A DNA stretch of 26,941 nt from the NCBI GenBank assembly GCA_027036755.1, contig JALWDV010000636.1:1-26941 (forward strand), given 5' to 3'. Under the pieces are notes generated by a model. It did not search any database and was not told the DNA's origin. It saw only the letters and a list, made by a program, of their open reading frames with translations. Positions within the stretch are counted from its first letter, which is position 1, and every line of letters begins with the position of its first letter. The stretch is from Anaerolineae bacterium (lineage in GTDB: Bacteria; Chloroflexota; Anaerolineae; J102). Shown here in pieces: positions 15,343 through 22,648 of the stretch. A program made the translations under genes and the position numbers.

Positions 15343-15537
15343 ATGAGCGAGAACAAGAAACTGGTCATTACGTACAAGAAGAGCGTGATCGGCTACAGCC
15401 AGAAGCATCGCGGAACCATCCGCGCTCTGGGGCTTCGCCGCCTGGGCGATGTGGTCGAGCACGACGACACCCCTGTGATTCGCGGCATGTTGTACAAAGT
15501 GCAGCATCTCGTTGATGTCGAGGAGAAAGAAGCATGA
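15343..15537 (+). CDS. rpmD: 50S ribosomal protein L30
   Basis: L30 is a small peripheral large-subunit protein. The 64-residue product has the family pattern LVITYKKSVIGYSQKHRGTI, RALGLRRLGDVVEHDDTPVI and RGMLYKVQHLVDVEE. It starts four bases after rpsE, and its stop overlaps the rplO start as ATGA (15534-15537), a sign of translational coupling. Confidence 0.97.
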   Translation: MSENKKLVITYKKSVIGYSQKHRGTIRALGLRRLGDVVEHDDTPVIRGMLYKVQHLVDVEEKEA

Positions 15538-15989
15538 ATCTGCATGACTTGAAACCCGCCCGCGGCTCTCGCAAGAAGCGCATTCGCGCCGGCCGCGGCA
15601 TCTCCGCCGGTCGCGGCAAGACCGCAGGCCGCGGCATGAAGGGCCAGAATGCCCGTTCTGGCGGCGGCAAGGGCCCCTATTTCGAGGGCGGTCAGTTGCC
15701 TCTGTTCCGTCGTCTGCCCACCCTGCGCGGCTTCCGCAACATCAATCGCGTGGAATATCAGCCCCTGAACGTGGGGCAGTTGGCGCAGGATTTCGGCGCT
15801 GGCGACGAAGTCACCCCCGAACTGCTCATTGAACGGGGTTACATCCGCAAGAATGGCGGCCCTGTGGTCATTCTGGGCGCTGGCGAGATCGACGTCGCCC
15901 TGACTGTGAAGGCTCACCGGTTCTCAAAGAGCGCCCGCGCCAAGATCGAGGCTGCTGGCGGCTCCGTCGAAATCCTCCCCTTGTCTTAG
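15534..15989 (+). CDS. rplO: 50S ribosomal protein L15
   Basis: L15 is a late-assembly protein with a long glycine- and arginine-rich extension. The 151-residue product begins MNLHDLKPARGSRKKRIRAG, continues through GRGISAGRGKTAGRGMKGQN and GGQLPLFRRLPTLRGF, and ends KIEAAGGSVEILPLS. Its ATG overlaps the rpmD stop; GAGGAG in the rpmD end is its ribosome-binding site. Confidence 0.97.
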   Translation: MNLHDLKPARGSRKKRIRAGRGISAGRGKTAGRGMKGQNARSGGGKGPYFEGGQLPLFRRLPTLRGFRNINRVEYQPLNVGQLAQDFGAGDEVTPELLIERGYIRKNGGPVVILGAGEIDVALTVKAHRFSKSARAKIEAAGGSVEILPLS

Positions 15990-16001
15990 CTCATGCTCGC
16001 T

Positions 16002-16025
16002 GTCGGCGGGTGGCAGCCCGCTGAC
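16002..16025 (+). promoter_or_regulatory. Hairpin before secY
   Basis: GTCGGCGGG (16002-16010) pairs with CCCGCTGAC (16017-16025) with one G-U and a TGGCAG loop. It ends five bases before the secY Shine-Dalgarno GGAGG (16030-16034). No T tract follows, so it is more likely a message-stability or translation element than a terminator. Confidence 0.4.
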
Positions 16026-16042
16026 GGACGGAGGCTTGCTTT

Positions 16043-17365
16043 ATGCTCACAGCTCTGAAAAGCGCACTTATTCTTCCCGAGCTTCGCAAGAAGATCCTCT
16101 TCACCCTGGGCATCCTTTTGCTCTATCGGGTGCTGGCGCAGATTCCCGTGCCGGGCGTGGATCGCGCGGCCATGGGGCAGATTTTGCAAAACGATCTGGC
16201 CAGCCTGTTCGATATGCTCAGCGGCGGCGCGCTTTCCCGCTTCTCCATCATGGCGATGGGCGTGTATCCCTACATCACCGCTTCGATTATCATGCAGTTG
16301 CTGGTGCCCATCATCCCCAAACTGGAGGAGATCGCCAAGGATGGCGACGCGGGGCGGCAGAAGATTAATCAGTACACCACCTATTTGACTATCCCGCTGG
16401 CTCTGTTGCAGGGTTTTGGCACCGCGGCGCTCATGTCCAGCGGCAGCTTCGGTTCACCCTTGTTACCCCGATTTGGCTTCACGGTCGATCCGTTGCTCAC
16501 CATCGGCGTGCTGGTCTCATTGCTCACGGGCAGCTTCATCGCCCTGTGGCTGGGCAATCTCATCACCCAGGATGGCATTGGCAACGGCGTTTCGCTGATC
16601 ATCTTCGGCGGCATCGTCAGCCGGTTATGGCCTCGTCTGAATGGCTTGCTTTCCAGCACCAACGGCGTCTTCCTGACCATCATCTTCACCATCGTCACCA
16701 TCGCCACCGTCTTCCTGATTGTGTATGTGCAGGAAGGCCAGCGCCGCATTCCCGTGCGCTACGGCAAGCGGGTGCGCACCATGAAGGGCAATCGGCTGAT
16801 GATGGTGGGCGGTCAGAGCAGCTATGTGCCCATCCGGGTCAACAGCGCCGGCATGATCCCGCTGATCTTCGCTAGCACGCTGCTCATTTTCCCCAGCACC
16901 ATCGCCAGCGCTTTCACCAATTCCTCGATTCCCTGGCTGCAGTCTCTCTCCCAGTTCATGGCCGCCAATTTCAGCATTGGCAGCACGCTGTACTGGATCA
17001 TGTATTTCATTCTGGTGGTTGCCTTCACCTTCTTCTACACGGCTGTCGTCTTCCAGCAGCAGAACATTCCCGAGAGCCTGCAAAAGCAGGGCGGTTACAT
17101 CCCCGGCATTCGTCCGGGCAAGCGCACCGAAGAGTACCTGAACAAGGTCGTCAACCGCGTCACCCTGGTGGGCGCGTTGTTCCTGGGCTTTGTGGCGGTG
17201 CTGCCCTGGTTGATCAGCCTGCTGCTGCGCCAGCCCAGCCTCAGCAATTCGGCGCTGCTCATCACCAGCTCGGGCCTGCTCATCGTGGTGGGCGTGGTGC
17301 TCGACACCATGAAGCAGCTCGAAGCCCAGTTGCTGATGCGCCACTATGAGGGCTTCATCAAGTAG
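16043..17365 (+). CDS. secY: Preprotein translocase subunit SecY
   Basis: SecY is the pore subunit of the SecYEG channel in the cytoplasmic membrane. The 440-residue product begins with a short cytoplasmic helix then ILFTLGILLLYRVLAQIPVP (TM1) and the plug region GGALSRFSIMAMGVYPYITA, and shows ten hydrophobic segments in total. Conserved cytoplasmic loop residues RRIPVRYGKRV (about 234-244), VNSAGMIPLIFASTLL and the C-terminal EAQLLMRHYEGFIK are clear. GGAGG is eight bases before the ATG. It is followed directly by map; adk, normally next, is absent. Confidence 0.98.
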   Translation: MLTALKSALILPELRKKILFTLGILLLYRVLAQIPVPGVDRAAMGQILQNDLASLFDMLSGGALSRFSIMAMGVYPYITASIIMQLLVPIIPKLEEIAKDGDAGRQKINQYTTYLTIPLALLQGFGTAALMSSGSFGSPLLPRFGFTVDPLLTIGVLVSLLTGSFIALWLGNLITQDGIGNGVSLIIFGGIVSRLWPRLNGLLSSTNGVFLTIIFTIVTIATVFLIVYVQEGQRRIPVRYGKRVRTMKGNRLMMVGGQSSYVPIRVNSAGMIPLIFASTLLIFPSTIASAFTNSSIPWLQSLSQFMAANFSIGSTLYWIMYFILVVAFTFFYTAVVFQQQNIPESLQKQGGYIPGIRPGKRTEEYLNKVVNRVTLVGALFLGFVAVLPWLISLLLRQPSLSNSALLITSSGLLIVVGVVLDTMKQLEAQLLMRHYEGFIK

Positions 17366-17410
17366 CGCCGGAACTGCATTGGTTTTTGGCGAATAGAGGC
17401 TCTTTGTAGT

Positions 17411-18229
17411 ATGATTAAGCGTTTGGTCGGGCAGAGCAAGGCGCCTGCCGGAATCGTCCTGCGCTGGGCCAGAGAACTGGCCGGTTTGCAGGAGGCTGGC
17501 AGGATTGTGGCCAGGGTTCACGAGGCCATGCGGCGTGCTGTCCGTCCTGGCGTGTCAACAGCCGAGCTGGATGCAATAGCTGAGGACATCATTCGCAGTC
17601 ATGGCGCTACACCCACCTTTCTGGGGTATCATGGCTTTCCGGCCAGCATTTGCACCTCGATAAATGATGAAATCGTTCACGGCATCCCCAGCCCTGAACG
17701 CGTTTTGCAAGACGGCGACATCATCAGCATCGATGTCGGGGCCACCTACAAAGGCTGGGTGGGCGATTCCGCCTGGACCTATCCGGTAGGGAGCATTTCG
17801 GAGGAGGCGCAAGCTCTGCTTGAGGCCACCGAAGGCGCGCTTTGGGCTGGCATTCAACAGGCCCGCGCTGGCAACCGTCTGGGCGACATCTCCGCCGCGG
17901 TGCAGGCTTATGCTGAATCGCGCGGTTTCGCCATCATCCGCGAATACTCGGGGCATGGCGTCGGCCATCAGATGCACGAGCCGCCCCAGATATTGAACTA
18001 CGGCCAGCCGGGCACGGGCCTTCGTCTGCGCCCGGGCATGGTCTTCGCGTTGGAGCCTATGGTGGCCGCGGGCCACTGGCTGACCCAGGTGGACGCCGAC
18101 GGCTGGACCGTGCGCACGCAGGACGGCTCGTTGAGCGCCCATTTCGAACACACCCTGGCCGTCACCTCTGGCGACCCCATGATCATGACCACCCTCCAGG
18201 CGCGTAGCGCCTCATTTGAGGAGAAATAA
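17411..18229 (+). CDS. map: Type I methionine aminopeptidase
   Basis: This enzyme removes the N-terminal methionine from nascent proteins. The five metal ligands of the pita-bread fold are visible: Asp108 (SIDVG), Asp119 (GDSAW), His182 (SGHGVG), Glu215 (ALEPM) and Glu246 (HFEHT), along with the substrate-binding His189. At 272 residues it is slightly long, with about 20 extra N-terminal residues before the conserved LQEAGRIVARVHEAM; no ATG or GTG start closer to that block exists. AGAGG lies 11 bases before the ATG. Its stop codon is followed after one base by rpmJ, where infA usually intervenes. Confidence 0.97.
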   Translation: MIKRLVGQSKAPAGIVLRWARELAGLQEAGRIVARVHEAMRRAVRPGVSTAELDAIAEDIIRSHGATPTFLGYHGFPASICTSINDEIVHGIPSPERVLQDGDIISIDVGATYKGWVGDSAWTYPVGSISEEAQALLEATEGALWAGIQQARAGNRLGDISAAVQAYAESRGFAIIREYSGHGVGHQMHEPPQILNYGQPGTGLRLRPGMVFALEPMVAAGHWLTQVDADGWTVRTQDGSLSAHFEHTLAVTSGDPMIMTTLQARSASFEEK

Positions 18230-18230
18230 A

Positions 18231-18344
18231 ATGAAAGTCCGACCTTCTGTCAAAAAAATGTGTGATAACTGCAAAATCATCCGTCGTCGTGGCGTGGTGC
18301 GCGTGATTTGTTCCAATCCCAAGCACAAGCAGCGCCAGGGCTGA
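18231..18344 (+). CDS. rpmJ: 50S ribosomal protein L36
   Basis: This 37-residue protein is too short for routine ORF cutoffs but unmistakable: MKVRPSVKKMCDNCKIIRRR, then GVVRVICSNPKHKQRQG. It is the zinc-ribbon form with ligands Cys11, Cys14, Cys27 and His32. It begins one base after the map stop, with GAGGAG (18218-18223) at the end of map as its ribosome-binding site. L36 stabilises 23S rRNA near the factor-binding region. It heads the alpha-operon block, and a repeat-filled spacer follows. Confidence 0.97.
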   Translation: MKVRPSVKKMCDNCKIIRRRGVVRVICSNPKHKQRQG

Positions 18345-18352
18345 TCCTTTCA

Positions 18353-18453
18353 AGTAATCAGTGGTCAGTAATCAGTAATCAGTTGCCGACTGATGCGCCG
18401 TTGAAGCTGACCACTGACTCATCCATTCGCTGATTACTGTTTACTGATTACTG
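18353..18453. repeat. AGTAATCAGT inverted repeat array between rpmJ and rpsM
   Basis: The left arm contains AGTAATCAGT (18353-18362) and CAGTAATCAGTAATCAGT (18366-18383). The right arm contains CTGATTACTG (18430-18439) and ACTGATTACTG (18443-18453), its inverse. Inside, CAGTGGTCAG (18359-18368) is the exact inverse of CTGACCACTG (18407-18416). The array would fold into a long hairpin in DNA or RNA. Confidence 0.85.
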
Positions 18454-18478
18454 CTTTTACTGAAACACCGGAGGAAGT

Positions 18479-18853
18479 ATGGCTCGTATTGCTGGCGTTG
18501 ACATCCCTCGCGACAAGCGCTTGGAGGTCTCCCTCACATACATTTATGGCATTGGCCGTTCCACTGCCAAAGAGATTCTGGAAAAAACCGGCATTGAAAA
18601 CAAGCGCGTCAACGAGTTGACGCCTGAAGAGATCGCCAAATTGCGCGATGTAATTGATCGCAATTACATTGTGGAAGGGGATCTGCGGCGCGAGGTGCAG
18701 ATGAACATCAAGCGCCTTATCGAGATCGGCAGCTACCGCGGCCGTCGTCATCGCATGAATTTGCCTGTGCACGGTCAGCGCACCCGCACCAACGCCCGCA
18801 CCAAACGCGGTCCTCGCAAGACGGTGCCGGGCCGCAAGCGCGCTCGCAAATAA
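18479..18853 (+). CDS. rpsM: 30S ribosomal protein S13
   Basis: S13 forms bridges to the large subunit and contacts the P-site tRNA through its tail. The 124-residue product starts MARIAGVDIPRDKRLEVSLT, has YIYGIGRSTAKEILEKTGI with a helix-two-turns-helix, then GSYRGRRHRMNLPVHGQRTR and a basic tail TNARTKRGPRKTVPGRKRAR. GGAGGAAG lies just before the ATG at 18479. It is separated from rpsK by a 201-base hairpin-bearing spacer. Confidence 0.98.
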   Translation: MARIAGVDIPRDKRLEVSLTYIYGIGRSTAKEILEKTGIENKRVNELTPEEIAKLRDVIDRNYIVEGDLRREVQMNIKRLIEIGSYRGRRHRMNLPVHGQRTRTNARTKRGPRKTVPGRKRARK

Positions 18854-18924
18854 TCAACGGATTCTCATTTCGCTCAAAGCCGCCTGATGATCGCTCGACG
18901 TTGAATCCTTTTCGATGCGCGGTG

Positions 18925-18987
18925 CATCAAACCGGGAGCGCAAACGTCTTCCTTTCCCGAGCCCCAACGTTTGCTTCTTGTTTGATG
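18925..18987. repeat. Two-step hairpin in the rpsM-rpsK spacer
   Basis: CATCAAAC (18925-18932) pairs with GTTTGATG (18980-18987), and inside it GCAAACGT (18940-18947) pairs with ACGTTTGC (18967-18974); both stems are perfect and separated by internal loops. The remaining spacer (18854-19054) shows no gene. Confidence 0.7.
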
Positions 18988-19054
18988 ACCGGGCGCAAGA
19001 TGTTTTCATCGCCGCGACTCAGCTTCGTAAGAAATTCATTGGAGTAAGAACACT

Positions 19055-19453
19055 ATGGCTAGAAATCCCCGCCGTCGCTCTAGCAGCAAGAAAAAGGTCC
19101 GTCGCAACGTGCCGCGGGCGCAGGCGCACATCCAGGCCACCTACAACAACACCATCATCACCATCACCGATCCTGATGGCAATGTGTTGTGCTGGGCCAG
19201 CGCCGGCAGTTCCGGCTTCAAGGGCTCGCGCAAGAGCACGCCCTACGCCGCCCAGTTGGCCGGTCGCAACGTGGCCCGGCAGGCCCGCGATTATGGCGTG
19301 CGCGAGTTGCAGGTCTTCGTCAAGGGTCCCGGCCCCGGCCGCGAGGCCGCCATCCGCACGCTGATGGGCGAAGGTTTCACCGTTGTCGAGATCACCGATG
19401 TGACGCCGCTGCCCCACAATGGCTGCCGTCCGCCCAAGAAACGTCGCGTTTAA
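19055..19453 (+). CDS. rpsK: 30S ribosomal protein S11
   Basis: S11 lines the platform and the E-site mRNA path. The 132-residue product has a basic start ARNPRRRSSSKKKVRRNVPR, then AHIQATYNNTIITITDPDGN, SAGSSGFKGSRKSTPYAAQL, ELQVFVKGPGPGREAAIRTL and the conserved end DVTPLPHNGCRPPKKRRV. GGAG lies upstream of ATG 19055. Confidence 0.98.
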   Translation: MARNPRRRSSSKKKVRRNVPRAQAHIQATYNNTIITITDPDGNVLCWASAGSSGFKGSRKSTPYAAQLAGRNVARQARDYGVRELQVFVKGPGPGREAAIRTLMGEGFTVVEITDVTPLPHNGCRPPKKRRV

Positions 19454-19509
19454 TCGTTATTTTATTTGCCAACCATCAAGCGTTGTCAAGTTGGAGGAAA
19501 TCGTAGTTA

Positions 19510-20145
19510 ATGGCCCGTTATACTGATGCAGTTTGCAAACTGTGCCGTCGAGAAGGCATGAAGCTCTTCCTGAAGGGAGATCGCTGCTTCACCAAATGCC
19601 CCCTCGAGAAGAAAAGCTACCCGCCCGGTCAGCATGGCCCCACCCGGCGTATGCGCCGCAAGGTCTCTGACTATGGTCGGCAGTTGAGAGAAAAACAGAA
19701 AGTGCGCCGCATTTACGGCGTTTATGAGCGTCAATTCCGTCGCTACTTCCGCCAGGCCGTGCAGGCCAAGGGCATGACCGGTACGGCTTTGCTGCAGTTG
19801 CTTGAGCGCCGTCTGGACAATGTGGTCTATCGCATGGGGCTTGCCAGCTCGCGGGCGCAGGCTCGTCAGCTTGTCACCCATGGCCACATTATGGTCAATG
19901 GTCACAAGGTGGATATTGCGTCCTACTCCGTGCGTCCGGGCGATGTCATCACTGTCAAGGAGCGCAGCCGCAAGAGCCCCTATTTCAAGGATCTGGCGGA
20001 AGACTTCGGAAAGAAACAGACCCCTCCTAAGTGGCTCTCCGTCGATCCCGCCGCGATGGCCGCTACGGTGATCGCTTTGCCCGAACGTGAGGACATTGAC
20101 ATCACCATCAACGAGCAGTTGATCGTCGAGTACTACAGCCGCTAA
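19510..20145 (+). CDS. rpsD: 30S ribosomal protein S4, cysteine-containing form
   Basis: S4 nucleates 16S assembly and acts in decoding fidelity; in several bacteria it represses the alpha operon. The 211-residue product has a zinc-type N-terminus with Cys9, Cys12, Cys26 and Cys30 (CKLC and CFTKC), then KKSYPPGQHGPTRRMRRKVS, the EKQKVRRIYGVYERQFRRYF helix, and the S4 RNA-binding domain RLDNVVYRMGLASSRAQARQ. TTGGAGG lies upstream of the ATG at 19510. Confidence 0.98.
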   Translation: MARYTDAVCKLCRREGMKLFLKGDRCFTKCPLEKKSYPPGQHGPTRRMRRKVSDYGRQLREKQKVRRIYGVYERQFRRYFRQAVQAKGMTGTALLQLLERRLDNVVYRMGLASSRAQARQLVTHGHIMVNGHKVDIASYSVRPGDVITVKERSRKSPYFKDLAEDFGKKQTPPKWLSVDPAAMAATVIALPEREDIDITINEQLIVEYYSR

Positions 20146-20219
20146 TCCGGCCGTGGACGTCCGCCTTTCTGGATGGTTGGCGTCGAATGCAACAGCTCAA
20201 GCAACAAATCTGCTCGTTC

Positions 20220-20240
20220 CTCATTCCATTATGGGATGAG
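20220..20240 (+). promoter_or_regulatory. Hairpin upstream of rpoA
   Basis: CTCATTCC (20220-20227) pairs with GGGATGAG (20233-20240) with one G-U and an ATTAT loop. It lies shortly before the rpoA Shine-Dalgarno (GGAGG, about 20250-20254). It could modulate rpoA translation; S4-mediated control is known in other alpha operons, but that link here is inference. Confidence 0.35.
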
Positions 20241-20260
20241 TCCCCTCACGGAGGACCCTC

Positions 20261-21226
20261 GTGATTACCCAGGAAATTCAAACAGTTTTGCCAAAAGTCG
20301 AAAAAACTGTCAGCACAGAGAAATACGCCCGCTTCGAGATCGGTCCGCTGGAGAGTGGCTTCGGCATCACCTTGGGCAATGCCCTGCGCCGCGTGCTGCT
20401 CTCGGCTCTGCCGGGCGCGGCTGTGACCTCGGTGCGCATTGCCGACGTTTACCATGAGTTTTCCGTCATCGAAGGCGCGCGGGAAGACACCACCCAGCTC
20501 ATCTTGCGCCTGAAACAACTGCGGTTGCGCATGGAACGCAGCGAGCCCGTGCGCATCTTCGTCAACAAGAAAGGCCCGGGCGCTATCACCGCCGCTGACC
20601 TGACCGCGCCTCCCGAGGTTGAGATCATCAACCCCGAGCTGGAGCTGTTGACGCTGGATTCGCCCGATGCGGAGATCGACATGGAGCTCACCGTGCAGGT
20701 GGGCAAGGGCTATCTGCCCGCGGAGGATGAAAGTCGTCCCAAGCTGCCCATCGGCGAGATACCCATCGACGCCATCTTCAGCCCCATCCGCCGTGTGAAT
20801 TACGTGGTCGAAAAGACCCGGGTCGGCGGCCACACCGACTTTGATCAGTTGGTGCTGGAGATATGGACGGACGGCACGATGAATCCCGAGGACGCGATGG
20901 TGGAGTCGGTTCGCATCCTGGTGAACCTGTTCTCCCTCATCGGCGGCCTGGATCTGACCACCGAAGCGCCGGCTGCGGAAACTTCCTCCATCCCGGCCGA
21001 GATCGCGGGGCTCCCCATCGAGGATCTGGATCTGAGCATGAGAGCTTTCAACAGCCTGAAGCGCTCCAACATCACCACCGTGGGCGAGGTGCTGACGCGT
21101 CTGGCCGATGGTGAGGACGCGATGCTCGCGATCCGCAACTTTGGCCGCAAGTCGCTGGAAGAACTCATCAGCAAGCTGACAGAAAAGAACTACCTCGAAT
21201 ACATCGACTTCACGCCCGGCGACTGA
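20261..21226 (+). CDS. rpoA: DNA-directed RNA polymerase subunit alpha
   Basis: Alpha dimerises to begin RNA polymerase assembly and its C-terminal domain touches UP elements and activators. The 321-residue product has the N-terminal domain with FEIGPLESGFGITLGNALRR and VLLSALPGAAVTSVRI, the central NPELELLTLD and PIRRVNYVVEKTRVG, a linker rich in Ala, Glu and Ser (about 230-245), and the C-terminal domain RAFNSLKRSNITTVGEVLTR followed by NFGRKSLEELISKL. The start is GTG at 20261 after CGGAGG; the family N-terminus supports it. Confidence 0.98.
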   Translation: MITQEIQTVLPKVEKTVSTEKYARFEIGPLESGFGITLGNALRRVLLSALPGAAVTSVRIADVYHEFSVIEGAREDTTQLILRLKQLRLRMERSEPVRIFVNKKGPGAITAADLTAPPEVEIINPELELLTLDSPDAEIDMELTVQVGKGYLPAEDESRPKLPIGEIPIDAIFSPIRRVNYVVEKTRVGGHTDFDQLVLEIWTDGTMNPEDAMVESVRILVNLFSLIGGLDLTTEAPAAETSSIPAEIAGLPIEDLDLSMRAFNSLKRSNITTVGEVLTRLADGEDAMLAIRNFGRKSLEELISKLTEKNYLEYIDFTPGD

Positions 21227-21257
21227 TGTGCGCCGGTGATTCGGAGACGGAAGCATT

Positions 21258-21629
21258 ATGCGACATAAAAAGAAATCCATTCACTTTGGCCGCGATGTCG
21301 ATCATCGCAAGGCCTTGTTCAAAAATCTGGTGACCGAACTGGTTCGTCATGGTCAAATCGAGACCACCGAGGCCAAGGCCAAGGCTCTGCGCCCTCGGGC
21401 CGAGCGCCTGATCACCATCGCCAAGCGCGGTCGCTCGGGCAAGATCACCGAGGTGCACGCCAAGCGCCAGTTGCGGGCCCGCCTCAACGATCCCGAACTC
21501 ATCAACGTGGTATACGACGAGCTGGCTCCCCGCTACGTCGAGCGCAACGGCGGTTACACCCGCATCCTCAAGACGGGCATTCGCCAGGGCGACGCCGCAC
21601 GAATGGCCATCATCGAATTCATTGAATGA
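21258..21629 (+). CDS. rplQ: 50S ribosomal protein L17
   Basis: L17 lies near the tunnel exit. The 123-residue product begins MRHKKKSIHFGRDVDHRKAL, has FKNLVTELVRHGQIETTEAK, LRPRAERLITIAKRG and ends GGYTRILKTGIRQGDAARMA IIEFIE. It follows rpoA, as in nearly all bacteria. Its stop overlaps the start of truA as ATGA (21626-21629). Confidence 0.97.
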   Translation: MRHKKKSIHFGRDVDHRKALFKNLVTELVRHGQIETTEAKAKALRPRAERLITIAKRGRSGKITEVHAKRQLRARLNDPELINVVYDELAPRYVERNGGYTRILKTGIRQGDAARMAIIEFIE

Positions 21630-22399
21630 AGCAGGAGGTTTTGACTTCCGGGCCGCTTTACCGGGCCATCGTCGAGTATGATGGCTCCGAGCTGCTCGGA
21701 TTTCAAATCCAGACTCAGGGTCGCACCGTTCAGGGCGAGATAGAAAACGTCCTCTTGCGCTTGACGCAAACCCCTGTGCGGATCACTGGCGCCGGACGCA
21801 CCGATGCAGGCGTTCACGCCAGCGGGCAGGTGATTGCTTTTCGAGCCCCGTGGAAGCACTCCCTGGCCGATCTGCATCGGGCTGTTAACGCGCTTTTGCC
21901 CGAGGACATCAGCTTTCGTTCGTTGGACATCGCTCCCGCAGGATTTCATCCCCGTTTCAGCGCCCTCAAACGCTGCTATCGTTATCAGATAGGCCAGTGG
22001 CCCGGGCATTCCCCTTTGCGCTCACGCTACGCGTGGGAGCTGGGGCCCGATCTGGACATCGAGGCCATGCAGCGGGCGGCCGACCGTCTCATCGGCAGTC
22101 ACGATTTCGCCACCTTTGGGCAGCCGCCCCAAGGCGAGATCACCATCCGGGAGATATTTTCGGCCAACTGGCGACCCGCCCCCCCTTATCTTTATTTCGA
22201 TCTGTGCGCCAACGCCTTTCTCAGACGCATGGTGCGCACCATCACCGCCGCTCTGGTTCAGGTGGGACGCCGACAACGTCCTCCCGAAGACATCGCCGCC
22301 CTGATAGCGGCCAGAGACCGCTCCCTGGCTCCGCCCCCGGCGCCAGCCAAAGGACTCATCCTGACGCAGGTGTTTTATCCTGCCGATGATGCACTGTAA
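21626..22399 (+). CDS. truA: tRNA pseudouridine(38-40) synthase TruA
   Basis: TruA converts uridines 38-40 of the tRNA anticodon arm to pseudouridine. The 257-residue product contains the catalytic motif GAGRTDAGVHA with Asp60, preceded by VEYDGSELLGFQIQ and GRTVQGEIENVL, and followed by HPRFSALKRCYRYQI, the Phe/Tyr-rich core, and FLRRMVRTITAALVQVGRRQ. The ATG overlaps the rplQ stop. Placement between rplQ and rplM is common in Gram-positives and related phyla. A mobile element with an exact target duplication lies immediately downstream. Confidence 0.97.
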   Translation: MKQEVLTSGPLYRAIVEYDGSELLGFQIQTQGRTVQGEIENVLLRLTQTPVRITGAGRTDAGVHASGQVIAFRAPWKHSLADLHRAVNALLPEDISFRSLDIAPAGFHPRFSALKRCYRYQIGQWPGHSPLRSRYAWELGPDLDIEAMQRAADRLIGSHDFATFGQPPQGEITIREIFSANWRPAPPYLYFDLCANAFLRRMVRTITAALVQVGRRQRPPEDIAALIAARDRSLAPPPAPAKGLILTQVFYPADDAL

Positions 22400-22418
22400 A
22401 GCCAAACACTCGTCTATG

Positions 22419-22592
22419 GTAACTGCTAAGGTGGTTTTCGTTTGAATTAACCTGACAGGTTCCTTCGGCAGCGATTCAGCACCTTACACGCTTCGTTGTT
22501 GGCTGAAAACCACGCATCCTGCGGCCAGGGTTACAAGAACCTGTCAGGTTTGAGTGAAAAAAGACAACCAACTGGCATACGTTAGCAGTTAC
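22419..22592 (+). mobile_element. Copy B: 174-bp IS66-like non-autonomous element between truA and rplM
   Basis: The left end GTAACTGCTAAGGTGGTTTT (from 22419) and the right end (reverse complement GTAACTGCTAACGTATGCC, ending 22592) share 11 perfect terminal bases. An exact 8-bp direct repeat, CGTCTATG, flanks it (22411-22418 and 22593-22600). The interior has AACCTGACAGGTTC (22449-22462 region) as the inverse of GAACCTGTCAGGTT (about 22540-22553), and GGTGGTTTTCG opposed to GCTGAAAACCACGC. It encodes no protein. The GTAA ends and 8-bp duplication fit IS66-family mobilisation. Confidence 0.85.
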
Positions 22593-22648
22593 CGTCTATG
22601 ATATGGCTGTCAAGCCATTTTGAACGGTTCGAAGCAAGGAGATAGACC

